Shown: positions 36,154-44,687 of the stretch, in pieces
Position numbering within the stretch: position 1 is the stretch's first letter
Layout: each line of letters starts with the position of its first letter
Assembly (NCBI GenBank): GCA_025354965.1
Contig: JANXLW010000158.1
Location: 1-64,000 of the forward strand
Length of the DNA stretch: 64,000 nucleotides
From: Betaproteobacteria bacterium
GTDB lineage: Bacteria > Pseudomonadota > Gammaproteobacteria > Burkholderiales > Burkholderiaceae_C
Reading direction: 5' to 3'
Translations under genes and position numbers: made by a program
The notes under the pieces: generated by a model
Database searches by the model: none
The model's input: the letters and a program-made list of their open reading frames with translations, nothing else
Told to the model about the DNA's origin: nothing

Positions 36154-37437
36154 AGTGCTTTCAGTTGAATCCGAGGTTGAATGTTGAAGATGTAGAGCGT
36201 TCCAGCGGCGAGAGCCTTCAGTGCGCAAGGCAACAAGCAATAAGCTACGGTCAAAGCCTGTAAGGTATGAGGTTCGCGTGCGCCCGGGGCGTAACCCAAC
36301 AGGCTTAGCATCGGCAGTGTCAGACCGGCAGCAAGAGCAAGATTAAGTTTTGCTGGCAAGGTTCCACCAGCCAAAATATGCGCCTTCAGATTGACCATGA
36401 CCGCCTGCATCCAGAATGACACCGGCAAGCAGCGCCCCCGGTAGCGCCAGGTCGCTACCCAGGGCGACTCCCGACAATGCACAGACGATTAGAAATAAGC
36501 CTGTGTCGCCTGCATGTAGCTGTGTCGCTCCAAGAAAGACAGTGATCGACAGGACCATCCCAATTAGCCAGCAACGCACCAGCCCCCAACGCTTGACACC
36601 CAGCAACCAGAGCGGCATCGACAACGCCCCGCAGACAAAGTAGCAGCCCAGGAATGCCGCCTGCATAACCTCAGGCGCTTGCAGTTTGTCCTGAATAAAG
36701 AACAGCACCAGCGTCGCAGGCACAGCGCTGGCGATGCCGTTGAGCATGAACACCGCCAACAGGCGTCGAAAGGCGCTGATGCGCCAGGGATGCCAAACAC
36801 TGTAAGCCGGTGCCTTCGAGCCGACAGTGCGGAGCACCCGCGAAACGGGGTGTACAGCCCTCGTCCAGCCCAGCCAGCCCAGCAGCAAACTGGCTGCAAA
36901 CAGAGCCAGCATGGCGGTCTTACCGATTAGTGACGGGGTCAGCGCGGCCAGCACCACCCCGACCAGCCCCAAGCCTTCGCGCCAGAACACAATGCGACTA
37001 CGCTGCGTCGCGTCGCCACCCAGCATGGCACCCCAGGATTGGTGCGCCACAGTGATTGCGCTGTAGGCGCTGTAAGTGACGATGAGCAATGCAGTTGCCC
37101 AAAGTAGCAAAGCCTCTGGTTCTCGGGTCGGCGGAAAGAATAAAAGCGCAAAACTGCCTGCCAGCACAAGGGCGCAGATGCCGCAAAAAACCAGTACCGA
37201 GCGCAGCGAACGAGCATAGAGGTTGTCACACACCCGCCCGAGCAGGGGATCTGTTACAGCATCGAGCAGTCGCGTGCCGAGCAGTATCGCGCCCAATGCG
37301 TTCAGGGACACGCCAAACTCTCGTGCATAGAGATCTGGCAGCATCACATACAAAGGCAGGGCGCAAAAGGCCAGCGGAAAACTCATCAAACCGTATTTGA
37401 AGCCATCCAGCGGACTCAGCGTATATTTGGAAATCAT
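36150..37437 (-). pseudogene. GPH/MFS transporter with a +1 frameshift
   Basis: The first frame (37437 to about 36350) encodes an MFS protein of the glycoside-pentoside-hexuronide type (GTRLLDAVTDPLLGRVCD near the start). It ends prematurely at GWWNLASKT. Removing one A from the A4 run (plus-strand T at 36348-36351) restores GWWNLASKLNLALAAGLTLPMLSLLGY through to QPRIQLKAL and a stop overlapping the lipoprotein start. The gene has about 11-12 helices when repaired. It may be a pseudogene, or a sequence error in the run. Confidence 0.85.
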
Positions 37438-37566
37438 GGGGCAGCGCTGCTATATCTCAACACTGGGTCGCCGCCCGCAAAGGCCGCCGGTCACCCGAGC
37501 CAAAGACAGCATCCGAGCGAAAGATGCGGCTAGCCGCTGTCAATGGAATAGAGACAACAAGCTGTT

Positions 37567-38815
37567 TCATGACAAAGGTTTTTGCAAGGTGTATTGCACC
37601 AGGTTGATGTCGCCGGACTCAAAAGCTGCTTCGCAATAGCTCAGGTAAAACTCCCAAATTCGCATAAAGCGTTGGTCAAAACCCTGCAGCGCAATGTCAG
37701 CCTTGCGCTGCAGGAAAGCGTCACGCCAGCGTCTCAGGGTTTCGGCATAGTCCGCGCCAAAGAAAAACTCGTCTTGCACCAACAAGCCGGCGGCAACGGC
37801 CTGTCGGCGAAACTGATCGGGGCAAGGCAGGCAACCACCCGGAAAGATGTATTGCTGGATGAAGTCGGTCGACTTGATGTAGCGTGCGAACAAAGCATCG
37901 TCAATCACGATGCTCTGGATGCAAGCCAAGCCACCGGGTTTCAGCAGCCGACTAATCGTCTGGAAGTATTGTGGCCAGTAGGAACGACCTACGGCCTCGA
38001 CCATCTCAATGGAACAAATGGCATCAAAAGGTTGGTCACGGATGTCCCGGTAGTCTTGCAGCCGCAGATCGGCGGTTTGTCGCGGGCCGGTGGCAACGCC
38101 CAGATTGTCCAGTCGTAAGTTGGCATACGCCAGTTGCTCGCGGCTCAAGGTCACACCAACGACCGAGGCACCGAATTGCCGGGTAGCTAATTCGGCCAGT
38201 GCGCCCCAACCGCACCCGATCACCCGGTCTGACTTTGGCCATTTGCAAGGCGCGCTGCACCTTGGCGTCTTGCGCCGCTCGCAACGACCGCGTCTGATCT
38301 CCATCAAACCAGGCCGAGGAGTAGTTCATGCTTTCGTCCAGCCAGAGCTGATAAAAGGTGTTGCCCAGGTCGTAATGTGCGTGGATGTTCTTGCGGCTGT
38401 TGGCGCGGCTATTGTGTTTAAGCAGGTGCTTGATCCGGTACAACAAACGACCCGCCCAGCTACCAAAAATCACATCATCGAGCTCGCGACGATTAGCCAC
38501 AAACACCTTGAGTAATGCGCTCAGGTTAGGTGTGCACCAGTCGCCGGCGATGTAGCTTTCGGCAAAGCCGATATCGCCGGATTTCAGCGCGGCGCCAAAG
38601 ACATTCCAGTTTTGCAAGGTAATTGAGGCGCTGGGGCTGGCTTGGCTGCCGGGGTTGTGTTGATGCGGATGTACGCCAAAACGGCGAACCGAACCGTCCG
38701 GCAATTGAATCGTCAAGTCGCCATGGCGTAAACGTTGCAGCAGCGCCAGCGCTGTGCGAGCACTGGCAGGTGCATCGTGAGGAAAGGAAAGGGGGGTGGC
38801 GATGGCGGTGTTCAT
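37567..38815 (-). pseudogene. Cyclopropane-fatty-acyl-phospholipid synthase-like methyltransferase, frameshifted
   Basis: The N-terminal frame from 38815 carries the Cfa lipid domain and HAHYDLGNTFYQLWLDESMNYSSAWF. It leaves frame after KVRPGDRV. The other frame resumes at IGCGWGALAELATRQFG and continues with VGVTLSREQLAYA, SIEMVEAVG, the YIFPGGCLP segment and the end. The residues lost fall in methyltransferase motif I (normally VLEIGCGWG). The pattern fits a 14-base deletion between direct repeats. The SAM site is destroyed, so the product should be inactive. Family members methylate or cyclopropanate membrane acyl chains. Confidence 0.88.
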
Positions 38816-38849
38816 GAGTGATCAGTGTTCTGAGATAAAACTGGATGTG

Positions 38850-39641
38850 CTATCGGGTCACAAAAACGTCAGGAGCTCGCGGTTTTTTGAAGAAGTTCAC
38901 GTTTTTGAGCCAAAGCCGTGCAGCCTGCAGATGAATGTGAAAAACCACCCCCAACGTCAATGCCGGATAGCGCCAAAGCGCTTTGCGCAGTGAAGCTTTG
39001 GTTATGGCTTCCAACGTGCCGTTGACGCTGGTCTGTAGCAGCGGGCCATTGGCATCGTCATGGTCGATGCGGGCTACGGTTCTTTCCTGACCCGCTCGCA
39101 TTGCGCGCATGAAGCGAAAGCGATAGCAGCCCTCGACCTGGCAGAACGGTGATACGTGAAATACCTTGGCTGCGCTTACTTCAACACCCCATTGCGGCTC
39201 ATCGAGAAGGTAACAATGCCGTTCCCCAAAAGTGTTGTTGACCTCCACTACGATGGCCCGCAGGGAGCCACCCTGGTCGTTTGCAGCCCGATGGCAATAC
39301 CAGAAGCTCACTGGTTTGAAGGTGTAGCCCAGCACGCGCGGATAACAATGCAACCAGATTTCACCGGTGGCGTCCGCAATGCCCTGGCCTGACAACATCT
39401 CGTCAAGCCAGCTCAGGGAGCCGCCTTGCTCTGGCGGACGGCCATCGCCATGGTCGCTGTCAAAAAAACTCAGTGCGGCAGACCGGTTGATCGCCAGTGG
39501 ACCAATCTCGTCGCCAGTGTTATGTGCAAGCGTGCGCATCGGTAGTAACAGGAAATAGGTTGGATAGGTGAAGGCGTTGTGCATCGGTCGAACACGCGTG
39601 TGTCGGACCTGCCCGAAGCCGATCAGGGGATCGTTTTTCAT
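38850..39641 (-). CDS. DUF1365 family protein
   Basis: A 263-residue protein matching DUF1365: GFGQVRHTRVRPMHNAFTYP at the start, LHCYPRVLGYTFKPVSFWYCH, VEVNNTFGERHCYLL and FHVSPFCQVEGCYRFRF. The function is not established, but it is almost always between a flavin amine oxidase and a Cfa-like gene, as here. It overlaps the amine oxidase stop by four bases. Confidence 0.92.
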   Translation of the reverse strand: MKNDPLIGFGQVRHTRVRPMHNAFTYPTYFLLLPMRTLAHNTGDEIGPLAINRSAALSFFDSDHGDGRPPEQGGSLSWLDEMLSGQGIADATGEIWLHCYPRVLGYTFKPVSFWYCHRAANDQGGSLRAIVVEVNNTFGERHCYLLDEPQWGVEVSAAKVFHVSPFCQVEGCYRFRFMRAMRAGQERTVARIDHDDANGPLLQTSVNGTLEAITKASLRKALWRYPALTLGVVFHIHLQAARLWLKNVNFFKKPRAPDVFVTR

Positions 39642-40960
39642 ACCAGTTCCCTCGCACCCATGCCGGCGTCACTCAGTAGCTGCCGGGCCGCCGCCAGTCC
39701 GGCCTTAAGTCCGTCTTCGTGAAAGCCATAGCCCATCCAGGCGCCGCAGAAGTAGCAGTCTTGTAGCCCTTGCAGCGCCGGTATCATCTTCTGCGCCGCA
39801 ATGGCTGCCAGATCGAGCACCGGATGCTCATAGTCATAGACACCCAGGATAAGACTGGTGTCGATCTCACGGATGGGATTGAGCGACACCACGACCGGTT
39901 GTTGCCACGGCAGGGGTTGTAGCCGGTTTATCAGGTAGTGCAGGCAAACACTGGCGTCTACTTCATCACCAGTTGTCGACCGCTCGTAGTTCCAGGCTGC
40001 CCAGGCGAGCTTGCGGCTCGGCAACACCGAACTGTCGGTGTGCAGCACGGCTCGATTCGCGTGATATTTGATGGCGCCCAGGCTTTGCTGCTCCGGCAAA
40101 GTTGGTTCACGCAGCATCGCCAGTGCCTGATCAGAGTGGCTGGCGATGATGACCTTGTCAAATCGCTCACAGGTGCTGTCAGTACCAACGAGAACACCCG
40201 CATCTTGACCGTCGTTAGCAGACTTGCGTGTGATCTGGCGAACCCTTGTGTTCAGGCGCTTATCAGCGACTTTCGCGGTGATTTTCTTGACGTAGTGTTT
40301 GGCGCCGCCGTTAACGGTCCACCACTGGGGGCGCTGGCTGATCTGGATCAGGCCATGGTTATGACAAAAGCGGATCATGGTGGAAACCGGAAAGCGCAGC
40401 ATCTGTTCGGTTGGGCAACTCCAGATGCAGGCCATCATGGGCAGGAAATACCAGTCCCGAAACTCACTGCTGAAGCGGTGCTCCAGTAAAAAGTCACCCA
40501 ATTCCTGAGTTAGCTCGCTCTCGGTGCCACCTGAGGCGATGTGACTGGTAATCCGGTTGAACTGCAACAACTCGCGCAGCATGTTCAGAAAGCGCCAGTT
40601 AAGCAAATTGCGTCGCTGCGCAAACACCGTGTTCAAATTGCATCCGCTCCACTCCAATACCGACTGGCTGGTGGCATCGCTGGTCTGTACCGAAAATGAC
40701 ATATCGGACTTGGCAATGGGTACGCCCAATTCGGAGAACAGGCGGATCAGGTTCGGATAGGTCCGCTCATTCAGCACCAGGAAGCCGGTGTCAACACCTT
40801 GCGTGACCATGCCTAGCGGCGATGGCAATGTGACATCCACCGTGTGGGTGTGACCGCCAAAATATGACCCTGTTTCAAACAGGGTCACTTGCGCCGCGTC
40901 CGCCAGCACGTGCGCTGCTGCCAAACCGGAGACGCCAGAGCCGATGATGGCTACTTTCAT
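39638..40960 (-). CDS. FAD-dependent amine oxidase-like protein, first gene of the lipid operon
   Basis: A 440-residue flavoprotein starting MKVAIIGSGVSGLAAAHVLAD with the dinucleotide-binding GxGxxG. It then has GGHTHTVDV, DTGFLVLNERTYPNLIRLF and the C-terminal FAD segment YFCGAWMGYGFHEDGLKAG. Homologues are annotated as amine oxidases or desaturases acting on lipid. A frame ATG four codons earlier is possible. Transcription should begin in the dyad-bearing spacer shared with tetR. Confidence 0.9.
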   Translation of the reverse strand: MKVAIIGSGVSGLAAAHVLADAAQVTLFETGSYFGGHTHTVDVTLPSPLGMVTQGVDTGFLVLNERTYPNLIRLFSELGVPIAKSDMSFSVQTSDATSQSVLEWSGCNLNTVFAQRRNLLNWRFLNMLRELLQFNRITSHIASGGTESELTQELGDFLLEHRFSSEFRDWYFLPMMACIWSCPTEQMLRFPVSTMIRFCHNHGLIQISQRPQWWTVNGGAKHYVKKITAKVADKRLNTRVRQITRKSANDGQDAGVLVGTDSTCERFDKVIIASHSDQALAMLREPTLPEQQSLGAIKYHANRAVLHTDSSVLPSRKLAWAAWNYERSTTGDEVDASVCLHYLINRLQPLPWQQPVVVSLNPIREIDTSLILGVYDYEHPVLDLAAIAAQKMIPALQGLQDCYFCGAWMGYGFHEDGLKAGLAAARQLLSDAGMGARELV

Positions 40961-41007
40961 GGGTGTCGCCAAAGCAGGAAAGTAAAAAATATAAAAATAG
41001 ACTGGTT

Positions 41008-41041
41008 GGTCATAAAAGGACTATATAGTATTTTTATGACC
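41008..41041. promoter_or_regulatory. 34-bp dyad operator between tetR and the lipid operon
   Basis: GGTCATAAAA (41008-41017) and TTTTATGACC (41032-41041) are exact complements. Between them ACTATATAGT (41020-41029) is itself palindromic and shares the same centre. Only two opposite base pairs (gg versus at) break symmetry over 34 bases. It begins about seven bases beyond the predicted -10 of the amine-oxidase promoter, covering the start site. The natural ligand is the adjacent TetR protein. Confidence 0.75.
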
Positions 41042-41047
41042 TTTGTA

Positions 41048-41075
41048 TTTATATCAGAATCCAAATTGACTACAA
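41048..41075 (-). promoter_or_regulatory. Predicted promoter of the amine-oxidase operon
   Basis: On the minus strand TTGTAG (41075-41070) and TATAAA (41053-41048) are 16 bases apart. The transcription start would fall near 41041, at the edge of the operator dyad. Confidence 0.5.
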
Positions 41076-41082
41076 TGCTTTG

Positions 41083-41727
41083 GTGAGCACCAGCAACGTC
41101 GTCAAAATATCATTCAGGGAGCAGATGCTGCAGGCGCGCGAAACCGCCATCATCCAGGCGGTTAATCGCTTACTGGCCGAAAGAGGTTTTGAGGCCATGA
41201 CGGTGGATCAAGTGGCTATCGAAGTAGGCATCGCCAAGGCCAGCCTGTATAAGCACTTTCCCAGCAAGGAGGATCTGGCAGCTGCGGCCATGGTCTGGGT
41301 TATGCGGCGCGCGCAAGCGTATTTGGCCACCCTCCCGTCTGATGCGTCACCGATGGACAATCTTCGTGCGGTTGTAGGCTGGACCATGGCCTTGAAGCTG
41401 GCTGGCGAAATGCCGTCCCTGCCCAGCCAGAACTCCAGCTTGCGTGCCGCGTTGGTCAGCAACAAGGACTATATGGACGGGCTGATGGAGGTAAGCGACA
41501 TCTTGGGCGCATGGATCGAAGCGGCCCAGTCGCAAGGTGCGCTCAACGCGAAGTTGCCAGCCATTGCGGTCTTGTACACGATCTTTGCCCGTGCCTGCGA
41601 TCCGGTGCTGGAGTTCCTGAAGATGGGCCAGCAATACAGCGATGAAGAGATCGTCGAGTTGGTGTTAAGCACATGTTTTGATGGGCTAGGCTCCCGCGCG
41701 AACTTCAGACAAGAAACAAACGGATAG
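41083..41727 (+). CDS. TetR/AcrR-family transcriptional regulator
   Basis: A 214-residue repressor with GTG start (TTG at 41080 possible). The helix-turn-helix is at about residues 30-60 (GFEAMTVDQVAIEVGIAKASLYKHFPSKEDL, in parts). The C-terminal half is the ligand and dimer domain. It is divergent from the lipid operon across the dyad. A TACAAT hexamer ends seven bases before the GTG, so the message may be leaderless. The ligand is unknown; a fatty acid or oxidised lipid would suit the operon. Confidence 0.9.
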   Translation: MSTSNVVKISFREQMLQARETAIIQAVNRLLAERGFEAMTVDQVAIEVGIAKASLYKHFPSKEDLAAAAMVWVMRRAQAYLATLPSDASPMDNLRAVVGWTMALKLAGEMPSLPSQNSSLRAALVSNKDYMDGLMEVSDILGAWIEAAQSQGALNAKLPAIAVLYTIFARACDPVLEFLKMGQQYSDEEIVELVLSTCFDGLGSRANFRQETNG

Positions 41728-41842
41728 CTGCAAGGGCGGTACCAGCACGACGTACGCGCTGGCCGTTACCGTAGTAGATGCGGGCAACGGGTTTCCTGTT
41801 GCAGACCCTCCTTTGAATAGCTCCTATCAATCGCTTAGTCAA

Positions 41843-41867
41843 AAGCAATTGGCTTAAACGATTGCTT
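41843..41867. promoter_or_regulatory. Inverted repeat upstream of rubrerythrin
   Basis: AAGCAAT (41843-41849) and ATTGCTT (41861-41867) are exact complements with an 11-base spacer. This is an operator-like layout in the 207-base spacer between tetR and rubrerythrin. Confidence 0.4.
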
Positions 41868-41882
41868 ATCGCTACCATTCAC

Positions 41883-41897
41883 TTCGATCTGATCGAA
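41883..41897. promoter_or_regulatory. 15-bp palindrome upstream of rubrerythrin
   Basis: TTCGATC-T-GATCGAA is a perfect palindrome about 40 bases before the rubrerythrin start, well placed to control an oxygen- or peroxide-responsive operon. The cognate regulator is not recognised. Confidence 0.5.
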
Positions 41898-41934
41898 ATT
41901 GTCTATCAGAGAAGCACTTAACAAACAGGAATTC

Positions 41935-42432
41935 ATGATGACTCAAACGCAACGTCCCGACATCAAAACCACGGCCAATTTGGAGGCTGCTTTTGCCGGC
42001 GAATCAATGGCGCATATCAAATACCGCTATTTTGCAAAATTGGCCCGTGAAATGGGTGATGAGGATACGGCCCGCACCTTTGAAGAGACCGCGAGCCAGG
42101 AAATCTTGCACGCCTTTGGGCACCTGGATTTGCTTTACCCAAAGGCCGCCATGACACCTGCCAAAGCGCTGCAGATCGCGATTGATGGAGAAACCTATGA
42201 GTACACCGAGATGTACCCTGGTTTTCGCAAAATCGCCGAAGAAGAGGGCCAGGCGGCGGCGGTAGCAGAAATGAACGAGCAGATTAAAGAGAGCAAGTTG
42301 CACGCTGCTCAGTTCAGTGTGGTACTGGAAAAGGCTCAAAAGCGCTTTGCAGCGCTGGCCAAAGTGGAAGAGCGTCATGCCAAGCACTATCAGGCACAAC
42401 TGGCCAGGGTGATAGCACCGGTGGCATCCTGA
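41935..42432 (+). CDS. Rubrerythrin-like di-iron protein, no rubredoxin domain
   Basis: A 165-residue ferritin-like protein. Iron ligands are expected in LEAAFAGESMAHIKYRYFA, TFEETASQEILHAFGH and VEERHAKHYQ, two Glu and Glu-x-x-His sets. Classical rubrerythrin carries a C-terminal rubredoxin domain; here the protein ends at the helical bundle and a separate rubredoxin gene follows. It likely reduces peroxide. Start at the first Met of MMTQTQRPD; an upstream ATG at 41899 adds 12 residues and lacks support. Confidence 0.88.
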   Translation: MMTQTQRPDIKTTANLEAAFAGESMAHIKYRYFAKLAREMGDEDTARTFEETASQEILHAFGHLDLLYPKAAMTPAKALQIAIDGETYEYTEMYPGFRKIAEEEGQAAAVAEMNEQIKESKLHAAQFSVVLEKAQKRFAALAKVEERHAKHYQAQLARVIAPVAS

Positions 42433-42473
42433 GTTACCAGCCCATTCGAACAACATTTTTTGGAAAAACTGAC

Positions 42474-42638
42474 ATGAAAACCTATCTCTGCATTGTTTGT
42501 GGCTTTGTCTATGACGAGGCCACCGGTCGACCTGAAGACGGCATTGCGGCCGGTACCGCATGGGCTGATGTGCCCGATTCCTGGGCCTGCCCGGACTGTG
42601 GCGTGGCCAAGGCTGACTTCGAAACAGTCGAAATATGA
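42474..42638 (+). CDS. Rubredoxin
   Basis: A 54-residue iron protein with both Cys pairs, YLCIVCGFVYDE and WACPDCGVAKADF, binding one Fe(Cys)4 centre. It serves as electron carrier between the reductase encoded next and rubrerythrin encoded before. Its stop overlaps the reductase start (ATGA). It is short and easily missed. Confidence 0.95.
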   Translation: MKTYLCIVCGFVYDEATGRPEDGIAAGTAWADVPDSWACPDCGVAKADFETVEI

Positions 42639-43864
42639 TTGTCACGCCTGCCACTTCCCCTGTCATCATCATTGGCGCCGGTTTGGCGGGTTGGACCACA
42701 GCGCGCGAGTTTCGCAAGCTTGACGGCACCACACCGGTAACGATGATCACTGCGGACAGTGGTGACTTTTATGCCAAACCCTCCTTGTCAAATGCATTTG
42801 CGCAGGGTCGCGTTCCTGCCCAACTGGTGAGTACACCGGCGGTCAGGATGGCAGACACGCTCAAGGTCACGTTACTTGCCCACACCGAGGTTCAGGCAAT
42901 CCACCCGGCGAACAAGAAAATCACCACTTCACAGGGGGAGCTTGGTTACAGCCAGTTGGTGCTGGCAACTGGCGCGAAGCCGATCCGAGTCGCGGTGGGC
43001 GGCGACGCATCGGATCAGATACGGTCCATCAACTCGTTGACTGAATTTTCCGCGTTCCACGCGCGTTTGACGGGTTCGGGACGTAAAGTCAAGCATGTCC
43101 TGATCATGGGCGCTGGACTGATTGGTTGCGAGTTCGCCAACGACCTTGTCGGTTCCGGCTATGACGTGACGGTGGTCGATCCGTCGCCCGCGCCGATTGC
43201 CGTGCTCTTGCCGCGGCAAGTCAGCGAGCAGTTGCGTGCAGCATTGACCGCATTGGGTGTGACGTGGCATTTCGGAGTGACCGTCAAGGAAGTTAGGGGT
43301 GCAATGGACAACCAGCAGCCAATAAATCCCGATTCAACCGTCACACCAATGCAGGTTGAGCTATCCAACGGGCATCTGGTGCACGCCGACTTGGTGTTGA
43401 GTGCGGTAGGTCTGAAGGCAGACACAACATTGGCCGAGGCCGCTGGTCTGATATGCGATCGTGGCGTGCTGGTTGACACAACCTTGCAGACCAGTGCATC
43501 ATTTATCTATGCCTTGGGCGATGCCGCCCAGTACGCGGCGGGTAGCTGGGACGCTGACGGTGCAGTTACAGGCGGTCGAACGTTGCCCTACGTGCTGCCC
43601 GCTATGGGCGCCGCCAGGGCCTTGGCCGCCACCCTGGCAGGCAAGCCAAGCAAGGTGGTATTTCCATTGATGCCAATAGTGATCAAGACTCCGGCGTTAC
43701 CAATTGTGGTGGCGGCTCCGGCCACTGGCACACCCGGTGAATGGCGCAACCGTGAAACTGATCTTTGGCAGTTCCTCGACCAGCAAGAGAAAGTGCGCGG
43801 ATTTGTGTTGACCGGAAACCAGACTATCCGGCGCGCAGAGCAGGCCAAACTGACGATTGCTTGA
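42635..43864 (+). CDS. NAD(P)H:rubredoxin reductase, FAD-dependent
   Basis: A 409-residue pyridine nucleotide-disulfide type oxidoreductase. It has the FAD motif VIIIGAGLAGWTTAREFR, the NAD(P)H motif HVLIMGAGLIGCEFANDL, and FIYALGDAAQYA. The overlap with rubredoxin makes that protein the obvious acceptor. A C-terminal extension of about 80 residues is typical of rubredoxin reductases. Confidence 0.9.
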   Translation: MIVTPATSPVIIIGAGLAGWTTAREFRKLDGTTPVTMITADSGDFYAKPSLSNAFAQGRVPAQLVSTPAVRMADTLKVTLLAHTEVQAIHPANKKITTSQGELGYSQLVLATGAKPIRVAVGGDASDQIRSINSLTEFSAFHARLTGSGRKVKHVLIMGAGLIGCEFANDLVGSGYDVTVVDPSPAPIAVLLPRQVSEQLRAALTALGVTWHFGVTVKEVRGAMDNQQPINPDSTVTPMQVELSNGHLVHADLVLSAVGLKADTTLAEAAGLICDRGVLVDTTLQTSASFIYALGDAAQYAAGSWDADGAVTGGRTLPYVLPAMGAARALAATLAGKPSKVVFPLMPIVIKTPALPIVVAAPATGTPGEWRNRETDLWQFLDQQEKVRGFVLTGNQTIRRAEQAKLTIA

Positions 43865-43961
43865 GATGCATCAATTAAAGCGCCAGCGCTGGGGTTTTGT
43901 AGCCGATGACTTGGCGCGCTACTGTTATGCTTCACGCTTTTCCAGATAGAGGATCCGGACG

Positions 43962-44666
43962 ATGAAAACCATAGTGTCGATTTGCCTGCTTGCGGTTACC
44001 CCATTTGCCACCTTTGTTTGGGCCGCCGACAAGCCTGCTCCCGCTGCCGTATCGGCTGCCACCACCACCGTCTCGGGTGAGGTGCTGGAGGTGAAGGATG
44101 TCGAGATTTATACCTACCTTCGGCTCAAGACCAAGGACGGTGAGACTTGGGCGGCAGTAAGCAAGGCTCCGGTAGCGAAGGGTGCCAAGGTCACAATTGA
44201 AAATGTGACGGTCATGAACAACTTCGAAAGTAAGACCTTAAAAAAGACGTTTCCAACAATTCTCTTCGGCAACCTCGGTGGTACCGGCAAGGTCATGACT
44301 GGCGCTCCTGCCGGTTCAGTGGCGGTAACGGACAGTGCGCCAGTCAGCGTTCCCAAGGCCAGTGGTACCAACGCCCGTACTGTTGCCGAAGTCATGACCA
44401 AGACGGCCGAACTGAAGGATAAATCGGTCAAAGTGCGCGGTAAAGTTGTCAAGTACAACTCGGGGATCATGGGGAAGAACTGGATTCATCTGCGTGACGG
44501 CACCGGTTCAGCTTCCGCCAACACGGATGACGTCCTGGTTACGACAATAACTCCCGCCAAGGTCGGGGACATCGTTACAGTCACCGGCGTTGTGCGAACC
44601 GACAAGGATTTTGGTTCAGGCTATTCCTACAAAGTACTGATCGAAGACGCGACGTTGCAGCCCTGA
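43962..44666 (+). CDS. Periplasmic protein with two OB-fold-like domains, NrfJ-related
   Basis: A 234-residue secreted protein with signal peptide MKTIVSICLLAVTPFATFVWA. Domain one (TVSGEVLEVKDVEIYTYLRLKT, then WAAVSKAPV and MNNFESKTLKKTFPTILFG) matches a family called NrfJ-related or nucleotide-binding. Domain two (KDKSVKVRGKVVKYNSGIMGKNWIHLRDGTG, in parts) is a second OB-like fold. No nrf gene is nearby. Export suggests that nucleic-acid labels in databases are unreliable. Function unknown. Confidence 0.75.
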   Translation: MKTIVSICLLAVTPFATFVWAADKPAPAAVSAATTTVSGEVLEVKDVEIYTYLRLKTKDGETWAAVSKAPVAKGAKVTIENVTVMNNFESKTLKKTFPTILFGNLGGTGKVMTGAPAGSVAVTDSAPVSVPKASGTNARTVAEVMTKTAELKDKSVKVRGKVVKYNSGIMGKNWIHLRDGTGSASANTDDVLVTTITPAKVGDIVTVTGVVRTDKDFGSGYSYKVLIEDATLQP

Positions 44667-44687
44667 ACAAGCGTTCGAGTTACATCG

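Noticed and set aside
36346..36353. Programmed ribosomal frameshift in the transporter
   Set aside because: The A4 run lacks a proper slippery heptamer and no stimulating structure or upstream Shine-Dalgarno was seen; mutation or sequence error is simpler.
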